Shown piece after piece: positions 56,628 through 64,000 of a DNA stretch of 64,000 bases (positions are counted from its first letter, which is position 1; each line of letters begins with the position of its first letter). Source of the stretch: Knoellia sp. Soil729 (GTDB lineage Bacteria > Actinomycetota > Actinomycetes > Actinomycetales > Dermatophilaceae). Position numbers and translations under genes: made by a program. The notes under the pieces were generated by a model. It made no database searches, had not been told where the DNA came from, and was given only the letters and a program-made list of their open reading frames with translations. The stretch covers positions 377,629 to 441,628 of the forward strand of contig NZ_LMSA01000001.1 of NCBI RefSeq assembly GCF_001427985.1, written 5' to 3'.

Positions 56628-57419
56628 TCAGAGGAACTTCTGGGCGGACAGGAACTCGGCGAGCTTGGTGCCACCGTCACCCTCATCGGTGACGATCTGG
56701 CCCTGCTCACGCGGCGGGCGCTTGGTGAACGAGGTCACCTTGGTCCACGCGGCGTCCAGGCCGACCTGGCCGGCGTCGACGCCCAGGTCCGCGAGGGTCC
56801 AGGTCTCGACCGGCTTCTTCTTGGCGGCCATGATCCCCTTGAAGGAGGGGTAGCGCGGCTCGTTGATCTGGTCGGTGACCGACACGAGGGCCGGCAGCGT
56901 CGAGGTGATCGTCTCGGACGCGGCGTCGCCGTCGCGCCGGATGGTGACCGACTCGCCGTCGAGGGTCAGCTCGGAGGCGTAGGTGACGCCCGGAAGGCCC
57001 AGGCGCTCGGCGACCATTGCGGGCACGACGCCCATGACGCCGTCGGTCGAGCTCATGCCCATGATGACGAGGTCGGGGTTGCCGTCGCCGGAGGCCTTCT
57101 TGATCGCTTCGGCGAGGATGAGCGAGGTGGCCGCGGCGTCGGAGCCGTGGATGGCCTCGTCGCTCACGTGCACACCCTTGTGGGCACCCATCTGCAGCGC
57201 CTTCTTGACGGCGTCGATGGCCTGGCCCGGACCGACGGTCAGGACGGTGACCTCGCCCTCGCCGGACTCGGCGACCTTGAGGGCCTCCTCGACCGCGTAC
57301 TCGTCGATCTCCGACAGGAGACCGTCGACACCCTCGCGATCAGTGGTGTTGTCGGCCTCGTTGAAGGTGCGGTCGGACTGTGCGTCGGGCACGTGCTTGA
57401 CGCAGACGACGATGTTCAT
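56628..57419 (-). CDS. etfB: electron transfer flavoprotein subunit beta
   Basis: AMP-binding partner of EtfA, 263 residues. [13 protein letters not shown] start, ETF beta motif [33 protein letters not shown], and [18 protein letters not shown]. First gene of etfB-etfA. ATG at 57417-57419. The 244-base spacer to the divergent HAD gene contains an octamer at 57491-57498 and no other recognised site. Confidence 0.96.
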   Translation of the reverse strand: MNIVVCVKHVPDAQSDRTFNEADNTTDREGVDGLLSEIDEYAVEEALKVAESGEGEVTVLTVGPGQAIDAVKKALQMGAHKGVHVSDEAIHGSDAAATSLILAEAIKKASGDGNPDLVIMGMSSTDGVMGVVPAMVAERLGLPGVTYASELTLDGESVTIRRDGDAASETITSTLPALVSVTDQINEPRYPSFKGIMAAKKKPVETWTLADLGVDAGQVGLDAAWTKVTSFTKRPPREQGQIVTDEGDGGTKLAEFLSAQKFL

Positions 57420-57663
57420 GCGTGCCTCGTCCTCTTCTCTGGGATCGATGTCAGTGGTGTGGGGTGTGGCTTCACGACCTCCGACCGAGCGTATGCCGGG
57501 TGCTCGCCCCGTGGACAATTCTCCGGGCGTGATGGTGGGCACAGAAAACGTGGGAAAAGAATCTTCGCGGGGCCTGACGCCCACAGCGAGGGTGGAATAC
57601 GAGACCATCGGGGTGCAGTCACCACACTCGACTTGAAAACACAGGACCGAGGAGGATGAGCTG

Positions 57664-58266
57664 GTGTTCAAGGTGCTTCTGCTGGACCTCGACGGGGTCC
57701 TGCGCCTCTGGGACCCTGAGCTCACCACGACGGTGGAGCTGGCCCACGGGCTGCCCCCAGGAACCCTTCTGGCGGCCGCGTCGGAGCCGGACCGGCTCCT
57801 GCCGGCCCTCACCGGCGCCGTGGCCGATGAGGTCTGGCGCACCTCCGTGGCCGAGGCCGTCTCTGCCGAGCACGGCGAGGAGGGACACGCGGCCGTCCGC
57901 GACTGGATGGCTCCTGCCGGAACCGTCAACCAGGAGGTCCTTGCCGTCGTGCGCGAGGCCCGCTCCAGGCTGCGCATCGTTCTCCTGACCAACGCGACCA
58001 GCCGGCTGGGCGACGACCTCGACCGCCTGGGGCTGGCCGACGAGCTCGACGGCGTGGTGAGCAGCGCCGACCTCGGTCTGGCCAAGCCGGACCCGGACGT
58101 GTTCAGCCAGGCCGCCCTGGCGAACGGGCTCATGTTCAGCGAGATCGTCTTCGTGGACCGCTCCCCCGCGAGCGTCGCGTCGGCCGAGATCCTCGGGATC
58201 CGGTCCCACCTCTACGAGGACGCCGAAGGCATGCGGACGTTCGTCGACGAGGTCCTCAGCGTCTGA
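57664..58266 (+). CDS. HAD-superfamily hydrolase
   Basis: A 200-residue phosphatase-like protein with the HAD motifs: LLLDLDGVLRLWD (nucleophile D and acid D+2), LLTNATSR (motif II), and DLGLAKPDPDVFS plus EIVFVDRSP (motifs III and IV). Subfamily resembles the REG-2/YihX-type small phosphatases. GTG at 57664 has GAGGAGG upstream; an ATG at 57656 is in a different frame. Convergent with the enoyl-CoA hydratase gene (17-base gap). Substrate unknown. Confidence 0.88.
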   Translation: MFKVLLLDLDGVLRLWDPELTTTVELAHGLPPGTLLAAASEPDRLLPALTGAVADEVWRTSVAEAVSAEHGEEGHAAVRDWMAPAGTVNQEVLAVVREARSRLRIVLLTNATSRLGDDLDRLGLADELDGVVSSADLGLAKPDPDVFSQAALANGLMFSEIVFVDRSPASVASAEILGIRSHLYEDAEGMRTFVDEVLSV

Positions 58267-58283
58267 GCCGGGCCCAGCACGCG

Positions 58284-59087
58284 TCAGGCGCCCTCGAAGG
58301 TCGCCTTGCCGGGGCCGCTCTCGAGGAAGGACGCCATGCCGGTGGTGCGGTCCTTGGTCGCGAAGACCGCGGCAAACTGCTGGCGCTCGATCTCCAGGCC
58401 GGACTGCAGGTCGACCTCCATGCCGGAGTCGATGGCCTCCTTGGCCGCACGGATCGCGTAGGCCGGGCCACCGACGTAGCGCTGCACCATCGCCTTGGCG
58501 GCGGACAGGACAGGACAGGTGCCCTGCTCACTGTCACCGTCGCGGTCCACGACCTCGTCGACCAGCCCGATCTCGAGCGCCTCGTCGGCGTCGACGAAGC
58601 GTCCGGTGAAGATGAGGTCCTTGGCCTTGGAGACGCCGATGAGGCGCGGCAGTCGCTGGCTGCCCCCTGCCCCGGGGATGACGCCGAGGAGCACCTCGGG
58701 CTGACCGAGCTTCGCGCCCCTGGCAGCGATGCGGAAGTCGCACGCGAGCGCCACCTCGCACCCGCCACCGAGCGCGTAGCCGGTCACGGCCGCGACCGTC
58801 GGCTTGGGGATGCGCGCCAGGGCGCGGGTGAAGTCCTGCACCCGCATGGACGCGTCCACCATGTCGGTGTAGGACATCTGCGCCATCTGCTTGATGTCGA
58901 CTCCTGCCGCGAACACCTTCTCGCCGCCGTAGACGATGACCGCGGAGACGTCCTTGCGGTCGGTCGCCTCCTGGGCGGCAGCGATGATGCCGAGCTGCAT
59001 CTCGTCGTTGAGCGCGTTCATGGGCGGCCGGTCGAGCCGGATGATGCCGATGCCGTCCTCGACCTCGAGCCGCACGACCTCGGACAT
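58284..59087 (-). CDS. enoyl-CoA hydratase
   Basis: A crotonase-fold protein (267 residues) that would hydrate 2-enoyl-CoA in beta-oxidation. Oxyanion-hole and glycine-rich loop GEKVFAAGVDIKQMAQ, and catalytic glutamates in GYALGGGCEVALACDF and GQPEVLLGVIPGAGG, both present, which favours a true hydratase rather than an isomerase. ATG at 59085-59087 overlaps the upstream YbjN stop by one base. Confidence 0.93.
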   Translation of the reverse strand: MSEVVRLEVEDGIGIIRLDRPPMNALNDEMQLGIIAAAQEATDRKDVSAVIVYGGEKVFAAGVDIKQMAQMSYTDMVDASMRVQDFTRALARIPKPTVAAVTGYALGGGCEVALACDFRIAARGAKLGQPEVLLGVIPGAGGSQRLPRLIGVSKAKDLIFTGRFVDADEALEIGLVDEVVDRDGDSEQGTCPVLSAAKAMVQRYVGGPAYAIRAAKEAIDSGMEVDLQSGLEIERQQFAAVFATKDRTTGMASFLESGPGKATFEGA

Positions 59088-59608
59088 CAGCTGTTGCCCG
59101 GGGTGCTGCCGTTGGCACCGGGGTTGCCGGTGTCGTCCGCGTCGTCGGGGACCTCGCCGGGCGTCTGGCCCTGCTCGAGGCCCAGCGCCCGCTCGTGCCA
59201 CAGCTGCACGCCGGACAGGATGATCGAGGTGCTCACCTGGACGAGGGTGGCGACGTCGGCGCCCTCGACGACGAGGTGCTCACTGGTCACGACGAGCGTG
59301 TTGTTGGCGACACCGGTCTTGACGCAGTTGAGCGACAGGTTGACCTCGTTGCACGTGGCCGCGACCCGCTCGGGGTCGCTCGCGACCTCATCCGGCAGGG
59401 TCCACTGGCCGAAGACGCGCATGACGGGCAGGTCGCCCTCGGTGACGCGGACGAAGACGGTCTGCTCGTTGGCCTGGAAGGCCACGTCACCGTCGGTGTC
59501 GAGGTTGGGCTGGGCTCCGGCATCGACGAGCACGTCGAGGACGCGGCCACGCAGGGGGTGCTCGTCCGCGGGAGGCGGGAAGTTCGGGAGGGCAGTCGGA
59601 TCACTCAT
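59087..59608 (-). CDS. YbjN-domain protein
   Basis: A 173-residue protein with the YbjN/type III chaperone-like fold: LRGRVLDVLVDAGAQPNLDTDGDVAFQANEQTVFVRV, then AATCNEVNLSLNCVKTGV. The C-terminal 40 residues are acidic and low-complexity. Function unknown. ATG at 59606-59608. It is coupled to the enoyl-CoA hydratase by a 1-base overlap and divergent from glgX. Confidence 0.82.
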   Translation of the reverse strand: MSDPTALPNFPPPADEHPLRGRVLDVLVDAGAQPNLDTDGDVAFQANEQTVFVRVTEGDLPVMRVFGQWTLPDEVASDPERVAATCNEVNLSLNCVKTGVANNTLVVTSEHLVVEGADVATLVQVSTSIILSGVQLWHERALGLEQGQTPGEVPDDADDTGNPGANGSTPGNS

Positions 59609-59694
59609 GAGTCCACCTTGTCACGTGCCGCGCGCGACGCGCGCGAGAGGCATGGCTGGCGCCGGGCGGCACACCACGTCAATAGGCTGCCCCA

Positions 59695-61860
59695 ATGACG
59701 CCGCTGACGTCCGCGAGGACTGCATCCACCCTGCACGTCCGTCGCGACCTTCCCCCCGCACCGGGCGTCACCGTCGTCGACGGCGGCATCGAGGTCAGCG
59801 TATATGCCGGTCATGCCGACTCGGTCGAGCTCTGCCTCTTCGACGCCGGCGACTCCGAGGGCACCACGGAGCACCGCATCCCCCTGGTCGAGCACGCCTT
59901 CGGCTGGTGGTTCGGCTTCGTCGAGGGTGTCGGCGTCGGTCAGCGCTACGGCTTCCGGGTCGACGGTGCGTGGGACCCGGAGCGGGGCCTGCGCCACAAC
60001 CCCAGGCAGCTGCTCATGGACCCCTACGCCCGGGCCATCGAGGGCGAGGTCCGCTGGGGCCCGAGCGTCTACGGGCACGTCGTCGACGAGACGTCGTGGC
60101 GGGGTGACGGCTTCGCACCCTCGGAGATCGACTCGGCCCCGGACATGCCGCGCTCGGTCGTCATCGACGACAGCTTCGACTGGGGTGACGACGCACCTCC
60201 GGCGGTGACGCGCAGCGAGACCGTCATCTACGAGGCCCACGTCCGCAACCTCACGATGGAGCTTCCCGACGTGCCGCCGGAGCTCCGGGGAACCTACGCC
60301 GGGATGTCCCACCCCGTGACAATCGCCCACCTCACCGGGCTCGGGGTCACCGCCGTCGAGCTGCTGCCCGTGCACTCCTTCGCCTCGGAGCCGGCCCTCA
60401 TCCACCGGGGCCTGGTCAACCACTGGGGCTACAACACGTTGGGCTTCTTCGCCCCGCACGCTGCCTACGCGGCCGCAAAGGACCCGCAGGGCGCCCTCGA
60501 CGAGTTCAAGGGCATGGTCAAGCTGCTCCACGCCGCCGGACTCGAGGTCCTGCTGGACGTCGTCTACAACCACACGGCCGAGCAGGAGGTCACCGGCGCG
60601 ACCCTGTCCTTCCGCGGCCTGGACAACCGCGCGTACTACCGCCTCGACGAGCGCGGTCGCGACATCGACGTCACCGGCACCGGCAACACCCTCGACCTGC
60701 GCCACCCCATCATGTGCCGGCTGGTCCTGGACTCCCTGCGCTACTGGGTGGAGGAGTGCCACGTCGACGGCTTCCGCTTCGACCTCGCCGTCGCCCTCGC
60801 TCGTGGGCGCAACGACGAGTTCGACCCCGACCACCCCTTCCTCGTCGCGCTGCGCGCCGACCCCGTCCTCTCGCGCACCAAGCTCATCGTCGAGCCGTGG
60901 GACGTGGGCATGCACGGTTGGCGCACGGGGCAGTTCCCGCCTCCCTTCTCGGAGTGGAACGACCGCTTCCGTGACTCGGTGCGCGACTTCTGGCTGGCCG
61001 ACCATCGACCGTCCGTCCCGGGGCAGGTGCCGCACGGCGTGCAGGACCTCGCAACGCGCCTGGCCGGCTCGCGCGACCTCTTCGGTACCCGCGATCGAGG
61101 GCCCACCGCGTCGGTGAACTTCGTGGCGGCACACGACGGTTTCACGCTCGCCGACCTCACGGCATACGACGAGAAGCACAACGAGGACAACGGCGAGGAC
61201 AACAACGACGGCTCCAACGGCAACCACTCCTGGAACCACGGGGTCGAGGGCCCGACCGAGGACGAACACGTTCTCGCACAGCGTCGCCGGTCGATGCGCA
61301 ACCTGCTGGGCACGCTGTTCCTCTCCTCCGGCATCCCCATGATCAACGCAGGTGACGAGTTCGGGCGCACCCAGAACGGCAACAACAACCCCTACAACCA
61401 GGACAACGCGACGACCTGGTTCGACTGGGACCTCGCGCCGTGGCAGGAGGACCTGCTCGCCACGACCCGCCACCTCGCCGCGATCCGGCGCGAGCACCCG
61501 GCACTGCGTCAGCGCACCTGGGCCGAGGGCCGCGAGGTCCACGAGGACGGGTCCATCGACCTCGCCTGGTACGCCGCGGACGGCTCGCCGATGCAGGACT
61601 GGACCAGCCCCGACAACCGCACCCTGCAGATGCTCGTCAACGGCGCCTGGCTGGGCCACGAGTCCGTCCTGGTCGTCCTGCACGGTGGGCGCGAGGAGCA
61701 GCGTGTGACCCTGCCGACCGCCCCCGGCCTCACGGGATACCGGCTCCTCTGGGACAGCCAGTGGGAGCGCCCCGGGGACGGCCACCAGGTGGGCGCCGGC
61801 GCCGAGGTCACCTGCGGGGCACTGAGCCTGCGGGCGTATGCCGTGACCGACCCCACCTGA
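59695..61860 (+). CDS. glgX: glycogen debranching enzyme GlgX
   Basis: A GH13 isoamylase-type debranching enzyme of 721 residues that removes alpha-1,6 branches left by phosphorylase. N-terminal CBM48-like domain (about 30-180), then the barrel with VLLDVVYNHTAE, catalytic nucleophile D363 in VDGFRFDLA, acid E400 in LIVEPWDVG and D481 in NFVAAHDGFTL, and the GlgX-specific NGNNNPYNQDNATTWFDW. ATG at 59695 lies 6 bases after a -10 TAGGCT (59683-59688), indicating a leaderless transcript. Confidence 0.96.
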   Translation: MTPLTSARTASTLHVRRDLPPAPGVTVVDGGIEVSVYAGHADSVELCLFDAGDSEGTTEHRIPLVEHAFGWWFGFVEGVGVGQRYGFRVDGAWDPERGLRHNPRQLLMDPYARAIEGEVRWGPSVYGHVVDETSWRGDGFAPSEIDSAPDMPRSVVIDDSFDWGDDAPPAVTRSETVIYEAHVRNLTMELPDVPPELRGTYAGMSHPVTIAHLTGLGVTAVELLPVHSFASEPALIHRGLVNHWGYNTLGFFAPHAAYAAAKDPQGALDEFKGMVKLLHAAGLEVLLDVVYNHTAEQEVTGATLSFRGLDNRAYYRLDERGRDIDVTGTGNTLDLRHPIMCRLVLDSLRYWVEECHVDGFRFDLAVALARGRNDEFDPDHPFLVALRADPVLSRTKLIVEPWDVGMHGWRTGQFPPPFSEWNDRFRDSVRDFWLADHRPSVPGQVPHGVQDLATRLAGSRDLFGTRDRGPTASVNFVAAHDGFTLADLTAYDEKHNEDNGEDNNDGSNGNHSWNHGVEGPTEDEHVLAQRRRSMRNLLGTLFLSSGIPMINAGDEFGRTQNGNNNPYNQDNATTWFDWDLAPWQEDLLATTRHLAAIRREHPALRQRTWAEGREVHEDGSIDLAWYAADGSPMQDWTSPDNRTLQMLVNGAWLGHESVLVVLHGGREEQRVTLPTAPGLTGYRLLWDSQWERPGDGHQVGAGAEVTCGALSLRAYAVTDPT

Positions 61861-61933
61861 CAGCCCCACCCCTTCGTCGCGAGGCTGTGGACAACTCGCC
61901 GGGCGCTCCGGCCGTTTTCCCTAGCGTTCACGT

Positions 61934-64000
61934 ATGCCGTCCGCCCCCGTCGTCCTCGACGTCACCGTGCGCTGGCCCAGCCGGAGCCAGGGACTCGCCA
62001 CGAGCGGTCCGGCCGGTGGCTCAGGCGGCCTCGACGTGCGTGTCACCGCACCGGTTGGCGCCACCCTCGCCGACGTCCTGCCGCTCCTGGCTGAGCTCGT
62101 GGCGTCAGCTGGCGCGACCGGTGCACTGCCTCAGGTCTCCTGCCGGGGAGCGCGCGTGCCGGTCGAGTCGGTGCTGGGGCTGCCTCCGCTCGTGCACGGT
62201 GCGACCCTGATGCTGGACGAGCCGAGCCGGCTGGTGGCGACCGCGTCGGCACCCCTGGACGTCGTCGTCGTCGCCGGACCCGATGCCGGACGACGTCTCC
62301 CGCTGACGTCCGACGGGGTGGTGGTCGGGCGGTCGGCGGGCCTCGGGCTCAGCCTCTGCGACGAGGGTCTGAGCAGGCGACATGCACGGATCAGCCTGTC
62401 GGAGAGGGGTTTTCGGATCACGGACCTCACGTCCACCAACGGCACGCGCTGTGGATCCGTGGCTCTGCCCGAGGGTGGCACCGTGGACGTCGAGGGGTCG
62501 GAGCTCATTGCGGTCGGCACGTCCCTGCTTCGTCTGGAGCGGGCTGTCGGGCCGACGGCGTCGACGCTGCCGCTCGGGGACGGACGCATCGCGGTCAACC
62601 GCTCACCACGCACCCGACCGCCCGACGTGGCAGTCACCGTGACGGCTCCCACTCCGCCCGCCCCACCGCGACGGGGGCGCATCCCGTGGCTCGCTGCCGC
62701 GCTCCCGGTGCCGTTCGCCGGTCTCCTCGCGATGTTCTTCGGGCCACAGATGCTGGCCTTCGCCCTGCTGTCACCCCTCATGCTCATCGGCAATGTGCTG
62801 GGCGACCGGTGGGGCGGTCGGCGCGAGTACGCCAAGGAGCTGGCGGCCCACCGGGTCGAGGTGGCCGTGCGCCGGGACGAGTTCGACGCGCTGCGAGCAC
62901 TGGAGCGGGTGCAGCGCTGGCGGGACCTCCCTGACCCGGCCACCATCCTCGACATCGCGACCGGGCCCGGGACCCGTCTGTGGGAGCGCCGACGTGGCGC
63001 CCCGGACGTGGGGCGAGTGCGTCTGGGTGTGGGCGACCTGGTCACGCGCACGACGTGGCGGACCTCCAGTGCTGCCGGTGTGGACCAGCCGGCCAGCTCG
63101 ATCCACGACGGTGGGCACGCCTCCAGCACAGCCACATTGGCGCACCTCCCGGTCGAGGTCGCACTGGACCAGGTGGGCGGGCTCGGCATCGCCGGCCCGC
63201 GTGCGGAGGTCCAGGCGATGATGCGGCAGGTGCTCGGGCAGGTCGTCGCCCTGCACTCCCCGCGGGACGTCCGCCTCATCGTGCGGGTCCCCGATGGTGA
63301 AGGTGAGGGCACGCTCGGGTGGGCCCGATGGCTGCCGCACACCACGGCATACGGGGAGCTGAGCACCTGCCTGGAGGTGCTGCGTGAGGTCGTCACCGCG
63401 CGTGAGGCCCAGCAGGAGCGCGGGGACAGGTGCAGCGAGCCACGGGTGCTGCTCGTGCTCCCCGAGCACGAGGACGACCTGGGGGTCGGTGAGCTCGACG
63501 ACCTCGTGGGGCGCGGACGCGGTGTGGGGGTGTGGTGCCTCGTCGGCGCGAGCACGGCTGGCGCACTCCCCTCGTCGTGTCATGCCGTGGTGGGCATGGG
63601 GTCCAGCGGTGGTGCGGGTGCCGGTGATCGAGTCGCGCGGCTCGACGTCGACGGGTGTGAGCCCGTCGCCTCGTTCGTCCCGGACCGGGTCGGCTGGTGG
63701 TGGGGCGAGCGCCTGGGCCGAGCGCTTGCCGCCCTCGTCGACGTCGGTGGTGACGCCGAAAGCCTTCCCGACACGGTCGACCTGCTCCAGCTCATGCCAT
63801 GGCTCGACGAGGGAGCGGCCCTGACACCGGGGGCACTGGCATCACACTGGCGCCCGGTTGGGCCTCCCCCACATCCCCCGCCACGGCCGCTCGCCCACGT
63901 GGGTCGGGTGGCCGGAGCCGACTGGACGGTGGATCTCGCGGGCGACGGGCCCCATGTCCTCGTCGGTGGCACGACCGGCTCGGGCAAGTCCGAGCTGCTG
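61934..64000 (+). CDS. FHA-domain FtsK/SpoIIIE-type ATPase (partial, EssC-like)
   Basis: Open from ATG 61934 to the right edge (689 codons, no stop). N-terminal residues 1-60 look ubiquitin-like (VRVTAPVGATLADVLPLLAEL). An FHA domain covers about 110-190 with GRS (132-134), LSRRHARIS and TSTNGT. Two or three membrane helices (about 250-285, LPVPFAGLLAMFFGPQMLAFALL) follow. The window ends at Walker A, GGTTGSGKSELL (K685). This layout matches FtsK-like motors of type VII/ESX-related secretion or FHA-FtsK proteins of Micrococcales. A -10 TAGCGT (61922-61927) 6 bases before the ATG suggests a leaderless start, in the octamer GTATGCCG. The remaining ATPase domains lie outside. Confidence 0.88.
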   Translation, partial: MPSAPVVLDVTVRWPSRSQGLATSGPAGGSGGLDVRVTAPVGATLADVLPLLAELVASAGATGALPQVSCRGARVPVESVLGLPPLVHGATLMLDEPSRLVATASAPLDVVVVAGPDAGRRLPLTSDGVVVGRSAGLGLSLCDEGLSRRHARISLSERGFRITDLTSTNGTRCGSVALPEGGTVDVEGSELIAVGTSLLRLERAVGPTASTLPLGDGRIAVNRSPRTRPPDVAVTVTAPTPPAPPRRGRIPWLAAALPVPFAGLLAMFFGPQMLAFALLSPLMLIGNVLGDRWGGRREYAKELAAHRVEVAVRRDEFDALRALERVQRWRDLPDPATILDIATGPGTRLWERRRGAPDVGRVRLGVGDLVTRTTWRTSSAAGVDQPASSIHDGGHASSTATLAHLPVEVALDQVGGLGIAGPRAEVQAMMRQVLGQVVALHSPRDVRLIVRVPDGEGEGTLGWARWLPHTTAYGELSTCLEVLREVVTAREAQQERGDRCSEPRVLLVLPEHEDDLGVGELDDLVGRGRGVGVWCLVGASTAGALPSSCHAVVGMGSSGGAGAGDRVARLDVDGCEPVASFVPDRVGWWWGERLGRALAALVDVGGDAESLPDTVDLLQLMPWLDEGAALTPGALASHWRPVGPPPHPPPRPLAHVGRVAGADWTVDLAGDGPHVLVGGTTGSGKSELL

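Overview
The window is a high-GC (roughly 70 percent by eye) actinobacterial chromosome segment. The tmRNA tag (ADNKRTDFALAA), an RF2 gene without a programmed frameshift, the prfB/ftsE/ftsX/smpB order, GatCAB instead of GlnRS, HxlR and MarR switches, GTG starts and many leaderless promoters all fit Actinomycetota. A Micrococcales member of the Intrasporangiaceae type is my inference. No insertion sequence, prophage or CRISPR array is visible. The gene order resembles the Mycobacterium tuberculosis Rv3001c-Rv3029c block (ilvBNC, gatBAC, ligA, mnmA, iscS, etfAB) and its prfB-ftsEX-smpB block.

Region by region. 1-1623: the end of a GNAT-like gene, a PAP2 phosphatase and tmRNA. 1726-7477: a QorB/QorR-like redox-sensing pair with its operator, pyruvate carboxylase, a small CsbD protein and a DJ-1/PfpI protein. 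7526-10280: a 52-bp tandem repeat, a DUF2207 protein and smpB. 10359-13553: the divisome unit ftsE-ftsX plus a coiled-coil M23 peptidase. 13672-17934: a MarR-controlled DHA2 efflux pump, a secreted hydrolase and a YbjN/TY-Chap-like gene. 17970-19082: prfB. 19608-25218: ilvC, ilvN, ilvB (with an attenuator and leader peptide) and ilvD. 25296-31882: MMPL/MarR divergent pair, SixA-like phosphatase, 2-hydroxyacid dehydrogenase, F420-type oxidoreductase, PQQ-type sugar dehydrogenase lipoprotein, DUF937 protein. 31981-37653: gatC-gatA-gatB and ligA. 37820-40680: MacB-like ABC exporter. 40739-43943: two overlapping glycosyltransferases, one with a HEAT-like N-terminus. 43976-49283: a DinB-fold gene plus xdhA-xdhB-xdhC for purine/hypoxanthine oxidation. 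49375-53028: acyl-CoA ligase, EamA transporter, MetE-like protein. 53241-57419: mnmA, iscS, etfA, etfB. 57664-61860: HAD phosphatase, enoyl-CoA hydratase, YbjN protein, glycogen debranching enzyme. 61934-end: an FHA/FtsK ATPase cut at its Walker A motif by the window edge.

The genes serve mainly housekeeping roles: branched-chain amino acid synthesis, Asn/Gln-tRNA amidation, tRNA thiolation (IscS feeding MnmA), ribosome rescue (tmRNA and SmpB), cell division, anaplerosis, beta-oxidation electron transfer and glycogen use. Small transporter/regulator modules sit between them.

The most unusual signals are non-coding. First, the octamer GTATGCCG (or its complement CGGCATAC) occurs 37 times by my count, against about two expected. 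It appears in both orientations, inside and outside genes, sometimes at start codons and sometimes at the cost of rare codons. Second, intergenic hairpins share conserved loops on differing stems; one 30-base loop is exactly duplicated 24 kb apart. Third, an ilv attenuator has a 14-residue leader peptide rich in Leu/Val codons.
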